From Methanobrevibacter sp. (GTDB lineage Archaea > Methanobacteriota > Methanobacteria > Methanobacteriales > Methanobacteriaceae), in assembly GCF_017431965.1 (NCBI RefSeq), contig NZ_JAFRKB010000068.1, positions 1-57,339 on the forward strand: a stretch of DNA of 57,339 nt, given 5' to 3'. The translations under genes and the position numbers were made by a program. Positions within the stretch are counted from its first letter, which is position 1; each line of letters opens with the position of its first letter. This document shows, piece by piece, positions 11,434-21,201 of this stretch. The notes under the pieces were generated by a model. That model was given only the letters and a program-made list of their open reading frames with translations. It had not been told where the DNA came from and made no database searches.

Positions 11434-12591
11434 TTAGCTATATTTCAAATTAATTTTAAGGATATTAACAACATAATAAATTAGGACAAATGCAATCAGT
11501 AAAAATATTGTTCCGGCTAAAAATATTGACATTACCCCCAAGCCATCGACTAAAAATCCGCCAATTGCAATTCCGATGGCTATTCCCCCATTTAAAATAC
11601 TTAAAAAAATGCCGTTTGCAAGTTCAAGATTTTGAGATAATACTGATGTTTCTATGTATTGTATTAAGTTATATCCCATTCCATCAAGTATTCCAAAAAT
11701 TAAAATCAATGTCAATACGGCGATTAAATAATTTGGCAGCATATACAGCAAGAAAAATACTGATGCGCATACAATTTGAAAAACAATTAATGTTTCTTTA
11801 TCCCTAATGAAAATTAATTTTCCACCTAACCAAGTCCCAAAAATAGAAAATAGTCCATAAACAAAAAGGAATATGCTTAATTTATATGTATAAATATGAC
11901 ATATTGTTTGTAAAAAGTATGGAATATAATTATAAACAATACTTGCACCAATAGGCATCATAATTATTGCAATTGATGGAATAATGAATTCCTTTGACTT
12001 CAAACTGGATAAAGGCAATTGATAACTTTTGGGTTTGCCTTCAATTTTGGGAAAAAATAACAAAATAAGAATTAATGTTAACATATTTATTGAAAAAATC
12101 CATGACATTGCAATTTGATAGCCAAATATAGTTCCAAGCCCTGTTGTTATTGGCAATCCCACTATACTTCCGACAGAGATACCAAGAAGAATTCGTGTTA
12201 TATAATTCTGTTTTTCATTTTCAGGAGCTATTTCCTCACATACTGTAAGGGCAATAGATATAAATGCTGGATAAACAATTGCAGGTAATATTCTAAAAAA
12301 TGAAGCTATTATAATGTTTTTAGTAAATATAATCACAATATTTGAAATTGCAAATATTGATAAAATAAAAATGAATGTTCTTTTTCTTTCATATCCTGAA
12401 AAAATTATAGGCATGAATAATCCACAAACGGCTATTGTAAATGTAAATGAACTTACATATAATCCTGAAATAGCAATTGAAGTATTAAAATACTGGGATA
12501 TCTGGGAAATTATGCCAATTATACTTAAAGGAGTATTGATTCCCAGTGAGGATATCATTAAAATATATAAAAGCAGTTTTGAATTTTTCAT
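11434..12591 (-). CDS. Major facilitator superfamily exporter
   Basis: About 385 aa with twelve hydrophobic segments in the AraJ/drug-efflux MFS pattern, including a RKRTFIF loop after TM2 (the usual MFS loop 2-3 position). A frame extension to a TTG at 12606 exists, but the ATG at 12591 (MKNSKLL) is preferred because the extension would run through the operator-like repeat at 12590-12614. The substrate is unknown; sugars, drugs or metabolites are possible. The gene follows hdrA on the same strand, but a terminator separates them, so it is probably transcribed alone. Its operator-like dyad suggests regulation by a repressor. Confidence 0.9.
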   Translation of the reverse strand: MKNSKLLLYILMISSLGINTPLSIIGIISQISQYFNTSIAISGLYVSSFTFTIAVCGLFMPIIFSGYERKRTFIFILSIFAISNIVIIFTKNIIIASFFRILPAIVYPAFISIALTVCEEIAPENEKQNYITRILLGISVGSIVGLPITTGLGTIFGYQIAMSWIFSINMLTLILILLFFPKIEGKPKSYQLPLSSLKSKEFIIPSIAIIMMPIGASIVYNYIPYFLQTICHIYTYKLSIFLFVYGLFSIFGTWLGGKLIFIRDKETLIVFQIVCASVFFLLYMLPNYLIAVLTLILIFGILDGMGYNLIQYIETSVLSQNLELANGIFLSILNGGIAIGIAIGGFLVDGLGVMSIFLAGTIFLLIAFVLIYYVVNILKINLKYS

Positions 12592-12614
12592 AGTTATCAA
12601 TAACAATCGTTATT
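12590..12614 (-). promoter_or_regulatory. Operator-like alternating repeat at the MFS gene start site
   Basis: Reading the minus strand, the order is ATAAC, four bases, GTTAT, two bases, ATAAC, so three alternating half-sites overlap into two perfect inverted repeats. A TATA-like TTTATAATAT at about 12631-12641 would place transcription start near 12610, inside the repeat. A repressor bound here would block initiation. No regulator gene is adjacent. Confidence 0.5.
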
Positions 12615-12654
12615 AATAATATTACTAACAATATTATAAAAAATTTTGGAAAAT

Positions 12655-12696
12655 GATTAAAAAAAAGAAAAAAAGAAATAGAGAAATTAATCTCTA
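12655..12696 (-). terminator. Terminator of hdrA
   Basis: TAGAGA and TCTCTA pair across a 6-base loop (12679-12696), a few bases after the hdrA stop. On the minus strand the stem is followed by T-rich tracts broken by two C. It separates hdrA from the downstream exporter gene. Confidence 0.7.
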
Positions 12697-12699
12697 AAT

Positions 12700-14688
12700 C
12701 TATTTACCTATGTCTTCAAGAGCAGCACTGATTTGTGCCATAATTTGCTCGGTTTTGAAGTGTTGTTGGTTCATAGCACCGGATGGACATGCACCTACAC
12801 AAGTTCCACATCCTTTACATAATGCGGAGTTAATTTGTGCAAACTCTTTTCCACCTACACCGGTTGCAATAGTAATTGCAGCAAATGGACATAATTCAAC
12901 ACATACTTGACATGCACCACAAACAGCGTCGTCGTTGGATGCAATAATAGGTTCGATTTCTACTTCTCCTTTAGCCATTGGGATTGCTGCTCTGGATGCT
13001 GCAGCTGAACCTTGAGCTACGGAGTCAGGAATATCTTTAGGACCTTGTGCTACACCAGCAATGTAAACACCATCAGTTAAAGTGTCAACAGGTCTGAGTT
13101 TTGGGTGAGCTTCCATGTAGAATCCATCTGCAGATCTGGAGAGACCTAAGGTTTGTCTGAGTTCGTCAGATCCAGCAGAGTGTTCGAGACCTACACTTAA
13201 TACAACTAAGTCGTAAGTGTATTCAGTTACTTTACCGAGTAAAGTATCTTCTGCTCTGATAGTTAAGGTTAAATCATCGTTTTCGAAGATTTGTGCAGGT
13301 TTACCTCTGATAAATTCAATACCGTATTTTTCTTGAGAGGTTTTGTAGAACTCTTCGTATCCTTTACCGAATGAACGGATATCCATGTAGTAACAAGTTA
13401 CTTCTGTGTCAGGTTCGTGGTCAATACATAATTGAGCGTTTTTCATGGAGTACATACAACATACTCTGGAACAGTATGGTTTACCGATTTGTTCGTCTCT
13501 TGAACCGACACAGTGGATGAATGCTACACGTTTAGGTTCGATACCATCGGAAGGTTTGATAACGTGTCCACCAGTAGGACCTGATGCGTTAATCATCCTT
13601 TCAATTTCCATAGCAGTAATTACGTTTGAGAAACGTCCGTATCCGTATTGGTAAATTCCGGAAGGATCGAATGGGTCGTAACCGATAGCAGCTACAATAG
13701 TACCAACTTCTAATTCGATTTCGGTAGCTTGTTGATTGTGGTCGATTGCGTCTGGTCCACATGCTTGTACACATAAGTTACATTCGATACAGTAGTCTTT
13801 ATCGATAGTTGCACATAATGGTACAGCTTGAGGGAATGGGATGTATGCAGCTTTTACCATACCTACACCTTCGTCGTAGTAGTTAGGTATTTCGATAGGA
13901 CAAGCTTCTTGACATGCTCCACATCCAGTACATAAATCTTCATCTACATATCTAGGTTTTTTCTCAATTTTTACATTGAAGTTTCCGATGTATCCATCTA
14001 CTTCAGTAACTTCTGCGTAAGAAATTAATTCGATGTTTTCGTGTTTTGAACAGTCTACCATTTTAGGTGCTAAAATACACATTGAACAGTCGAGAGTTGG
14101 GAATGTTTTATCTAATTGTCCCATTCTTCCACCAATGGTTGGGTTTCTTTCTACCATGTAGGTTTTGAATCCCATGTCACCTAAATCTAATGCGGTTTGA
14201 ATACCTGCTACTCCACCACCGATAACTAATGCTTTGTTATCTACAGCTACTTTGGTAGCTTCTAATGGTTCGAGTAATCTAGCTTTAGCAACAGCCATAC
14301 GTGTTAAGTCTTTTGCTTTTGCGGTTGCTGCTTCTGGTTCACTCATGTGTACCCAGGAGTCTTGTTCTCTTAAGTTAGCAAATTCAAATAAAAATTTGTT
14401 TAATCCTGCTTCTTCTACACATCTACGGAAAGTAGGTTCGTGAAGACGAGGAGAACATGCTGCTACTACAATTCTGTTTAAACCTTTTTCTTTGATGTCT
14501 TCTTGAATCATTGCTTGACCAGGGTCAGAACACATGTATTTGTAATCTGTTGCGTGAACTACACCAGGTAATGTCTTCGCATATTCAGCGACATCAGGAC
14601 AGTCTACGACTCCGCCAACGTTTACACCACAGTGACAGACGTAAACACCTATCCTTAATTCTTCGTTATTATTTATTTCTTCTGCCAT
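12700..14688 (-). CDS. hdrA: CoB-CoM heterodisulfide reductase iron-sulfur subunit A
   Basis: HdrA (662 aa) is the flavin-bifurcating subunit of the HdrABC-MvhADG complex: it couples reduction of the CoM-S-S-CoB heterodisulfide to reduction of ferredoxin with H2. Seen here are an N-terminal Cys pair ([11 protein letters not shown]), the FAD Rossmann motif [19 protein letters not shown] near 153-171, the [4Fe-4S] segment [16 protein letters not shown] near 198-213, and four ferredoxin-type motifs ([44 protein letters not shown]). The segment reads cysteine, not selenocysteine. hdrB and hdrC are elsewhere. The strong TATA box and operator-like array upstream indicate its own regulated promoter. 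Confidence 0.98.
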   Translation of the reverse strand: MAEEINNNEELRIGVYVCHCGVNVGGVVDCPDVAEYAKTLPGVVHATDYKYMCSDPGQAMIQEDIKEKGLNRIVVAACSPRLHEPTFRRCVEEAGLNKFLFEFANLREQDSWVHMSEPEAATAKAKDLTRMAVAKARLLEPLEATKVAVDNKALVIGGGVAGIQTALDLGDMGFKTYMVERNPTIGGRMGQLDKTFPTLDCSMCILAPKMVDCSKHENIELISYAEVTEVDGYIGNFNVKIEKKPRYVDEDLCTGCGACQEACPIEIPNYYDEGVGMVKAAYIPFPQAVPLCATIDKDYCIECNLCVQACGPDAIDHNQQATEIELEVGTIVAAIGYDPFDPSGIYQYGYGRFSNVITAMEIERMINASGPTGGHVIKPSDGIEPKRVAFIHCVGSRDEQIGKPYCSRVCCMYSMKNAQLCIDHEPDTEVTCYYMDIRSFGKGYEEFYKTSQEKYGIEFIRGKPAQIFENDDLTLTIRAEDTLLGKVTEYTYDLVVLSVGLEHSAGSDELRQTLGLSRSADGFYMEAHPKLRPVDTLTDGVYIAGVAQGPKDIPDSVAQGSAAASRAAIPMAKGEVEIEPIIASNDDAVCGACQVCVELCPFAAITIATGVGGKEFAQINSALCKGCGTCVGACPSGAMNQQHFKTEQIMAQISAALEDIGK

Positions 14689-15097
14689 ATTAATTCACCT
14701 TGTACAAGTCGTGAAAAATATCTAATATATATAAAAAATTGCAATTTTTAAAAATAGTAGTAAAATTTTACATAGTATTAGATATACTAATGTAGTATCT
14801 CCACGTTTATAAAGCTTTCTAATAAAAATTTAGAGTAACCTTTATATATGATAATATAAAAACTCTAATAAAAATTGTTAATAAAGAAAAAAAGATTGAA
14901 ATGAGTCTATTTAACAAAAACCAAGATAATTTATTATTTGTTTTAAAAATAATAAATTTAGGTTAGGATAAATTTCAAGGATTTTTACCGTAAAATCCTG
15001 AAAATTATAAGTAGTGTAATCAAAAAGATTACAGTATTGATTAAAATACAATAATGTTGAATTGTAGTAAAATATCAAAAAAAGAAAAAAAATAAAA
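14689..15097. other. 409-base AT-rich spacer between radA and hdrA
   Basis: No convincing coding region is present. Besides the hdrA promoter it holds a perfect 16-bp palindrome at 14734-14749 (AAAAATTG/CAATTTTT) in the hdrA leader, a 13-base direct repeat TCTAATAAAAATT at 14818-14830 and 14864-14876, and an inverted pair TTAGAGT/ACTCTAA (14830-14836, 14862-14868). The end next to radA has T-rich tracts on the minus strand (about 15072-15090) that fit an archaeal terminator. A short transcript cannot be excluded. Confidence 0.5.
14773..14815 (-). promoter_or_regulatory. hdrA promoter with TATA box and triple half-site array
   Basis: A TATA box (CTTTATAAA, 14807-14815) predicts transcription start near 14785 and a leader of about 97 bases. 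Just downstream lie TAGTAT (14773-14778), ATACTA (14784-14789) and TAGTAT (14793-14798) in alternating orientation. The last two form a perfect 15-bp dyad covering the region between the TATA box and the start. The arrangement looks like an operator for a dimeric repressor. Confidence 0.55.
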
Positions 15098-16033
15098 TTA
15101 GCTAACGATACCTTCGCTAGTAATCTTAAATACACATTCACCTTCAGGTAAATGAGGACTGTCAACTAAACGTGCGATCCTTTTACCTGCTAAACCTTTT
15201 TTAAGCCAAATTCTATAAGTGGAAGCGTGTCCTAAAACATGTCCCCCAATAGCTTTGGTAGGGCTTCCGAAGAATGAATCAGGTTTAGCTTGAACCTGGT
15301 TAGTTAAGAAAATAGCAACATTATAAGTGTTGGCTATTTGTTGAAGTGAATGTAAATGTTGATTTAATTTTTGTTGTCTGACAGCTAATGATTCTCTTCC
15401 AACATATTCTGCTCTAAAGTGAGCCATTAATGAATCAACAATCACCAATTTAACATTAACACCACTTTGAATTAGTTCATTGATTTTATCAACCATTAAA
15501 ATTTGATGAGCTGAATTAAAAGCACGTGCAACATGGATTCTACCTAGAACTTCTTCAACATCTAATTCAAACCCTTCAGCAATTTGTCTAATTCTTTCTG
15601 GACGGAATGTATTTTCAGTATCTACAAATACACATTCGCCATCAAGACCGCCTAATTCTTTAGGCAATTGAACTGTTACGGCTAATTCATGAGAAATTTG
15701 ACTTTTACCGGATCCAAATTCACCGAATACTTCAGTGATAGACTGGGTTTCAATACCTCCACCAATCAAATCATTGAATTCTTGGCTACCGACAGTGATA
15801 TGGCCTACATCCTTTCTCCTTTCATCAACTTCTAAAGCAGTTTCAAAAGTGATATTTTCAGCTCTACGAGCAGCTTCAATAACTTTTTCAGCAACACCTT
15901 CTCCAATTTCTGCTTTTACAGATAATTCTTTAGGAGTAGCTGTAGCTAATCTCATCATGTCTGCAAAACCTGCATCTTTTAATTTTTCTGCTGTTTTTTC
16001 ACCAACACCAGGTAAATCTGCTAATTCTACCAT
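15098..16033 (-). CDS. radA: DNA repair and recombination protein RadA
   Basis: The archaeal RecA/Rad51 recombinase forms filaments on single-stranded DNA and catalyses strand exchange. An N-terminal helix-hairpin-helix region ([20 protein letters not shown]) precedes the ATPase core with Walker [10 protein letters not shown] near 105, Walker B LVIVDSL near 195, and the loop region [13 protein letters not shown] near 245. The ATG at 16033 (MVELADL, 311 aa) is preferred over the one three codons upstream because AGGA is then properly spaced. It lies just after the RPA gene (22 bases), so both recombination proteins probably share a transcript. Confidence 0.97.
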   Translation of the reverse strand: MVELADLPGVGEKTAEKLKDAGFADMMRLATATPKELSVKAEIGEGVAEKVIEAARRAENITFETALEVDERRKDVGHITVGSQEFNDLIGGGIETQSITEVFGEFGSGKSQISHELAVTVQLPKELGGLDGECVFVDTENTFRPERIRQIAEGFELDVEEVLGRIHVARAFNSAHQILMVDKINELIQSGVNVKLVIVDSLMAHFRAEYVGRESLAVRQQKLNQHLHSLQQIANTYNVAIFLTNQVQAKPDSFFGSPTKAIGGHVLGHASTYRIWLKKGLAGKRIARLVDSPHLPEGECVFKITSEGIVS

Positions 16034-16055
16034 AATAATCATTCCTTTTTAGTAA

Positions 16056-18722
16056 TTAATAATATTTAGATATAATTCTTTTAGGATTCAACTTGCTAGT
16101 TTCATTAAATTGATCAAAACCAACATTCGCGATGATTTCAATATTTAAACCAACTAAATCCTCAAGTTTACCTTCAATATCATAAGTATCATCAATGATA
16201 TTGACAACATCTTCTGTTTTCATTTCTAGGAGTTCTTCAGCTAATTGACCGAAAAATGTAGCTTGAATTTCACCTGTGTCATCTTCAATTTGAGTAGGAA
16301 CCATCAATGTATACTTAGGTTCATCAAACTCAAATCCACAGAAGTCACAAATATTTTCCTCACTTGTTTGTTCAACATTCCCATCACAATTTGGACATTT
16401 AACAAGAAGGTACTTATCAGTTCTAACCTCTTTAATTTTACCAGTTATACGAACATTAGTATCATCTTCAAATAAGTTTTCTATTGTTTTAGGAACATAG
16501 ATAGCTTCTTTTAATTCATCCAAAGTAGGTAACTTAGCTTCTTCACTTTCGCTAGGTTTTAAAACAGTAGTTCCCCTACTAACTGTAGCCTCAATACGAT
16601 TATCCATATCTAATGATATGCGAGGATTCTGTAATTTAATTGGCTGACCAATTTCCAAATCCATTTTTGCATCATCATTCCACAATACAACTTTCATGGA
16701 TCCTGTCTCATCAGCAATTTCCAAATTCCTTACAAATCCAGTATCGCCATTATCCCTGTCAAATTCACGGATTTCACTCAATTCAATTACTCGACCAATA
16801 ACTATAATGTCTTGGTCATCTTCATCTACATCAGTAATATCTTTATAATCATAAATTGCTTTTTCTAATGTAGTTAATTCAGGAATAAACATGGAAGAAG
16901 CTTGTTCTTCGGATAATTTAATGAGTCTAGAACCACTACCAATGTTTAAATCAACATCATACATTCCAAGTCTAGTTCTAGCATTTTCAATTTGGTATGC
17001 GTCACCGACATTATAAGTTTCTTGAGCACGTTCATTCCATAATGACAATTGAACTTTTCCTGACTCATCAGCGAATAATATTGAACGAACGAGACCTACA
17101 GTACCATCATCTCTTTGAAATTCATTTACATCATTAACAGAAAGGATTCTTCCGACAATATCTATTTCAACACCATCATCATCCATTTCTTTAATATTTC
17201 CAATAGGAGTAGGTCTTAATTGTTCTCTAATTCTTTCAAATTCTATTAGTTCTTCTTCTGTTAAGTTTTCTGGACTAATAGTAATTTGAGTGTTAAAATT
17301 AGTGTTCATAGAGTATCCGCTTTGAGTGTATTCGTCAAATCTGACATTACCACCAATAATTTTAATAATGTTTCCTTTATTGATAGATAATCCAGTATCA
17401 TCACCCCAAACAGTAACTCTAATTGTACCAGATGAATCAGCAACATCAAAATTACGTAATTTACCTTCAGTATTATCAGTTTTCCGAGTGAAAGTTTTAA
17501 TATCCTGAAGTCTTACAACAACACCTTTTATTGCAACATCATTTTGTTCGCTAAGATCTCCAATAGGTGTAAATTCTTGAACAACTTCCGGAACATCATA
17601 TTCTCCCTTAATAATTCTACCATCCCAGTGAGTTAAAGAAATTTCAGATATTCCATCCCTATTAGTTCTTTCACGAGCTTGAGCAGCGAGTATTTTTACT
17701 GTATCGCCATCTTCTAAATGCAAGTCTTTAATCAATTCCACATTTTTATTCCATAATGTGTAAGTTATTTTTCCTGTTCCATCCTGTAGTTCTAGAGATG
17801 CAACTTTTCCTTCTTTTCCATTTTTTTCATAGCTTCTAATAGTTGGAATTCTAACAATTCTTGCAATAATATTAACTTTAGTATCTGGTTTAATATCTTC
17901 AATATTAGTAATTGTTTCCTCATAAACTGGGAATTTAGAAGAATCTTCCTCCAATTTAGTAACAGTTGATCTTGGCCTTAAATTAGCTTCAAGTCCAGAA
18001 TAGCCATCTTTAATATCAACTCCTTTAAGTTGAATAATGTCTCCTTCGCTGAATTTTTTCAAAAGAGGCATATTCTGAGTCCAGAAAACAGCCCTCATAG
18101 TTCCTGTATTATCTTGTAATTCCACATTACAGACTTCACCTTTTCCACCTTTACGAGTTTTAAATGACCTTTTATTAGATATTGAAATAACTCTTCCAGA
18201 AATAGTAGCTTCCCTAGCTCCATTTTCAAGTTTGCTTATAGGTTTAAATTCATGTTCCGGTTTTTCGGAAAGTGTTTCAACTTCCTCATCAACTAGTTCA
18301 CCAACAACCATGTTAGCAAAATCCACATCAGTCATGTATGGATTGGCAGATTGCTGTTCTTTGAATTCTCCCATTCGAGCAAGAAATTCCTCTTCAGTAA
18401 TCTGGTCTTTTACTTTATCATATTTCTCCAAAATATCGTCAGTCATTTCAAAAGATGGTTCGATTGATTCATCCCCATCACTTTCAAATGAAACTTCAAA
18501 AGGTACTTCTTCATTATCTCCACTAGAATCAGTTTCAGTAGAAACGGTTTCAAAATCATTTATGCCATGGTTTTTCAAAACTTCACGCGCTAAATCAATA
18601 TCATCCATAAACGGAATATCATTAAAGTTATTTTTTCTGATTTGATCCATTTCCGCTAAAAACTCTTCTTGTGAAAGTTGATCTTGAATTTTTTCAAATA
18701 ATTTTAAAATTTCTTCTTGCAT
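16056..18722 (-). CDS. Replication protein A, long multi-OB form
   Basis: The 888-aa single-stranded DNA binding protein has at least five OB folds in series. Each is visible as a G.V/I.....R.F....G....R....D.SG...V.LW pattern, near residues 160-245, 270-360, 385-470, 505-595 and 635-720. A sixth follows with a CPNC...CDFCGF zinc ribbon near 785-810. The N-terminus holds two copies of a helical motif (Q.S/TEEEFLA.M....N..P.M.D.D.A), residues about 1-50 and 85-135, each preceding an acidic linker. It works in replication and repair with RadA, encoded just downstream. The ATG follows GAGGGA, and a TATA box at about 18770-18778 starts the unit. The number of OB folds is above that of many archaeal RPAs. 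Confidence 0.93.
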   Translation of the reverse strand: MQEEILKLFEKIQDQLSQEEFLAEMDQIRKNNFNDIPFMDDIDLAREVLKNHGINDFETVSTETDSSGDNEEVPFEVSFESDGDESIEPSFEMTDDILEKYDKVKDQITEEEFLARMGEFKEQQSANPYMTDVDFANMVVGELVDEEVETLSEKPEHEFKPISKLENGAREATISGRVISISNKRSFKTRKGGKGEVCNVELQDNTGTMRAVFWTQNMPLLKKFSEGDIIQLKGVDIKDGYSGLEANLRPRSTVTKLEEDSSKFPVYEETITNIEDIKPDTKVNIIARIVRIPTIRSYEKNGKEGKVASLELQDGTGKITYTLWNKNVELIKDLHLEDGDTVKILAAQARERTNRDGISEISLTHWDGRIIKGEYDVPEVVQEFTPIGDLSEQNDVAIKGVVVRLQDIKTFTRKTDNTEGKLRNFDVADSSGTIRVTVWGDDTGLSINKGNIIKIIGGNVRFDEYTQSGYSMNTNFNTQITISPENLTEEELIEFERIREQLRPTPIGNIKEMDDDGVEIDIVGRILSVNDVNEFQRDDGTVGLVRSILFADESGKVQLSLWNERAQETYNVGDAYQIENARTRLGMYDVDLNIGSGSRLIKLSEEQASSMFIPELTTLEKAIYDYKDITDVDEDDQDIIVIGRVIELSEIREFDRDNGDTGFVRNLEIADETGSMKVVLWNDDAKMDLEIGQPIKLQNPRISLDMDNRIEATVSRGTTVLKPSESEEAKLPTLDELKEAIYVPKTIENLFEDDTNVRITGKIKEVRTDKYLLVKCPNCDGNVEQTSEENICDFCGFEFDEPKYTLMVPTQIEDDTGEIQATFFGQLAEELLEMKTEDVVNIIDDTYDIEGKLEDLVGLNIEIIANVGFDQFNETSKLNPKRIISKYY

Positions 18723-18767
18723 ACCAAATCCCTCATAGAAAAGTTAATTATTATTTTATAATTAGAA

Positions 18768-18780
18768 TGTATATAAAGTA
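18768..18780 (-). promoter_or_regulatory. TATA box of the RPA-RadA unit
   Basis: CTTTATATA at about 18770-18778 on the minus strand lies about 26 bases before a predicted start near 18748. That leaves a short leader containing the GAGGGA ribosome binding site. It is the only clear promoter in the 156-base gap before the RPA gene. Confidence 0.5.
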
Positions 18781-18878
18781 TTAGAGAGAGCACTTGAAAA
18801 GTAATCTGTAAAAATAATTACTGAAAAATAAAATATAAATTTTTTTCAAATGCAGTAATATGAAAATATGAAAAAAAA

Positions 18879-20282
18879 TCAATATGCATTAGGATTTTTC
18901 TTTAATACTGTTTTAATCATTATTCCTAAATCCAAACCCATGTGCCAGTTTTCTACATACTCAATATCATATTTTATACGCTTTTTAATTGAAGTATCTC
19001 CACGGCATCCATGAATTTGTGCCCAGCCAGTTAATCCAGGTTTTACTTGATGTTTAACCATGTATTTTGGAATAGTTTCTTTAAATTGATTAACAAAAAA
19101 TGGTCTTTCAGGTCTTGGACCTACAACACTCATTTCCCCTTTCAAAACATTGAAAAATTGGGGTAACTCATCAATACTGGTTTTCCTAATAAAATCACCA
19201 ACCCTAGTTTTTCTTGGGTCATCTTTTGTAGTCCATTCAGACATTTCTTCATCAGGAGCTTGAACTTTCATACTGCGGAATTTATACATCATAAATGGTT
19301 TAGAATTATAACCAATTCTTTCTTGTTTAAAAATAATAGGTCCTTTAGAAGTTAATTTAATAGCAATAGCAGTTAATATCATGATTGGAGATGTTATTAT
19401 AATAGCTATAATGGCAATAACATAATCTGAAATGGCTTTTAGGAATTTATTGAAAGAATCATCCAGCGGAACATATCTGATGTTGATAATTGGAATGTCC
19501 TCTATCATGTCTACGGACGGTTGTGCTGGGAAATATCTAATATAATCCGGAATGATTTCCGCTTTAATTCCGACTTTTTCACAGCTTTCCACCAGTTCAT
19601 CGATACGATAATAAAACTTTAATGGAATAGCTAAAACAACTCTATCAAATCTATGTTTCTCAAGAATCTTATCCAAATCTTCAAAAGCACCAATAACTTT
19701 TATTCCGTCAATTTTCTGACCTACATGTTCAGGCCTTCCTATAAATCCTCCAATAGAAAAACCAAGATAGGGATTCTCTTTAATCTTTTGGGCGAATGTG
19801 AAGGCCAAGTCATTATCACCGACAATGAGGATATGTTTCAGATTTTTATTATTAATCCTCATATGTATTAAAAAGCTTCTAATAACAAACCTTTCAATGA
19901 TTCCCAAGAATGTAGCAATAACCGCTAACAAGATAAGCATCAATCTTGAAAAGTTTGGTTGATTAATAATGAATAAAACACCCACAAATATAAAAAAGGC
20001 CAAGATATTTACCTTAATGATTTGTGTTGCTTCCGAAAATATATTCTTATAAGTCCTCCGGGGTTTATACAACCCAAAAGCAAAATACAGAATCAAGTAG
20101 ACCGGGATAATCACCACAAGCATGAATATAACATAATTTTGATAGCTAATATGCCCTCCAATTGGGCCAAATAAGGTTGTTTGAAATCTTAACCATATTG
20201 AAGTCCATAAAGAAATAATGATGACAAAAACATCAATTAAAACCAATGCAAAATTCAATAATCGTTGATTTTCCCTTATCAT
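18879..20282 (-). CDS. Polyprenyl-phosphate sugar-1-phosphate transferase (WcaJ/WbaP family)
   Basis: This membrane enzyme starts a lipid-linked glycan by moving a sugar-1-phosphate from a nucleotide sugar to a polyprenyl phosphate. Four to five membrane spans (residues 10-130) and a Rossmann-like middle domain (ILIVGDNDLAFTFAQK near 150) precede one span (about 280-305) and the catalytic domain. That domain carries the family signatures FKQERIGYNSKPFMMYKFRS, TRVGDFIRKTSIDELPQ, GEMSVVGPRPERP and PGLTGWAQIHG. About 467 aa is normal. The ATG at 20282 is preferred over a TTG four codons upstream. It is the last gene of a seven-gene surface-polymer run. Confidence 0.93.
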   Translation of the reverse strand: MIRENQRLLNFALVLIDVFVIIISLWTSIWLRFQTTLFGPIGGHISYQNYVIFMLVVIIPVYLILYFAFGLYKPRRTYKNIFSEATQIIKVNILAFFIFVGVLFIINQPNFSRLMLILLAVIATFLGIIERFVIRSFLIHMRINNKNLKHILIVGDNDLAFTFAQKIKENPYLGFSIGGFIGRPEHVGQKIDGIKVIGAFEDLDKILEKHRFDRVVLAIPLKFYYRIDELVESCEKVGIKAEIIPDYIRYFPAQPSVDMIEDIPIINIRYVPLDDSFNKFLKAISDYVIAIIAIIITSPIMILTAIAIKLTSKGPIIFKQERIGYNSKPFMMYKFRSMKVQAPDEEMSEWTTKDDPRKTRVGDFIRKTSIDELPQFFNVLKGEMSVVGPRPERPFFVNQFKETIPKYMVKHQVKPGLTGWAQIHGCRGDTSIKKRIKYDIEYVENWHMGLDLGIMIKTVLKKNPNAY

Positions 20283-20331
20283 AATAACTACCAAAAAACT
20301 AGTTTATAATATATTTAAAATAAATATGTTA

Positions 20332-21189
20332 TTAATCTTTCTTTTTAAATATATTTAAAAATAGCTTTAAAACGCATAAAACAAAGATTCCAAGATATAC
20401 AACAATGTTTACAATAAATGAAGATTCCTTGGCATGATGTTTATTGTAATAAATATACATTGCACGATAAAATTCATATATAAGTTTAGATTTTTGTTTT
20501 TTGCTGCTTGCGCCTTTGAAATGAGTTATTTTTGATTTTCCATAATAAATAATCTTCCAGCCAGCATGTTTGATTCTAAAGCATAAATCAATGTCTTCCC
20601 CATACATGAAAAATGTTTCATCTAAAAACCCAACTTCATCAAGAGCTTTTTTACGAATGAACATGAATGCTCCGGTTAGACAATCTATCTCATAAATCTC
20701 ATCATCGGGCAAGTCATCCAAATTATAGTTGTCGTCTTTACTGTTTGTTGGAATGTGAAATAATCTAAAAAATGAGTTTTTTACATTTGGAAAAGTCCTT
20801 TTACAGGCTTTGTCTAATTCTCCATTTTCTAAAAGAACCCTGCATCCAGTTGCACCAACATCCGCATGTTGCTCCATGAAATTATAAATATTTTCTAAAG
20901 TATTTTCCCAAACAATCGTATCCGAGTTTAATAAAAGAACGTATCTTCCATTTGCTATATTTAAAGCTTGGTTATTGCCTGCAGCAAATCCGTTATTTTC
21001 GGATGAAGCTATAAATTTAACTTTATATTTAAAATAATCCTTTAAATTAGATAAACTATCATCATTCGAAGCGTTATCGACTACAATTACTTCAAGACTA
21101 AACGGATATTGATAATCAAAAATAGAATTTATCGTATCCCTAGTTAATTCATATGTTTGATAGTTTACAATTAAAATCGAAAGATCCAT
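20332..21189 (-). CDS. Family 2 glycosyltransferase (rhamnosyltransferase-like)
   Basis: A 285-aa GT-A enzyme with SILIVNYQTYELT at the start, VVDNASNDDSL near 40, LLLNSDTIV (the metal-binding DxD equivalent) near 92, and GAFMFIRKKAL..VGFLDE.FFMYGEDIDLCFR near 175-205, the pattern of WbbL-type rhamnosyltransferases. A hydrophobic C-terminal segment (about 255-280) suggests membrane anchoring. Neighbouring rhamnose synthesis genes make dTDP-L-rhamnose a plausible donor, but this is inference. The ATG at 21189 is chosen over a GTG three codons upstream because that region gives a GTGAG ribosome binding site. Confidence 0.9.
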   Translation of the reverse strand: MDLSILIVNYQTYELTRDTINSIFDYQYPFSLEVIVVDNASNDDSLSNLKDYFKYKVKFIASSENNGFAAGNNQALNIANGRYVLLLNSDTIVWENTLENIYNFMEQHADVGATGCRVLLENGELDKACKRTFPNVKNSFFRLFHIPTNSKDDNYNLDDLPDDEIYEIDCLTGAFMFIRKKALDEVGFLDETFFMYGEDIDLCFRIKHAGWKIIYYGKSKITHFKGASSKKQKSKLIYEFYRAMYIYYNKHHAKESSFIVNIVVYLGIFVLCVLKLFLNIFKKKD

Positions 21190-21201
21190 AAAACTCACGA
21201 A

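Noticed and set aside
11490..11807. 105-codon plus-strand frame opposite the MFS exporter
   Set aside because: Antisense shadow of the transporter; no start context or family match.
14911..15165. 84-codon minus-strand frame between radA and hdrA
   Set aside because: Overlaps the radA 3' end in another frame, very low complexity, no ribosome binding site and no recognisable domain.
15735..16052. 105-codon plus-strand frame opposite radA
   Set aside because: Antisense shadow of a well-supported gene.
18232..18645. 137-codon plus-strand frame opposite RPA
   Set aside because: Serine-rich antisense shadow caused by acidic codons of RPA.
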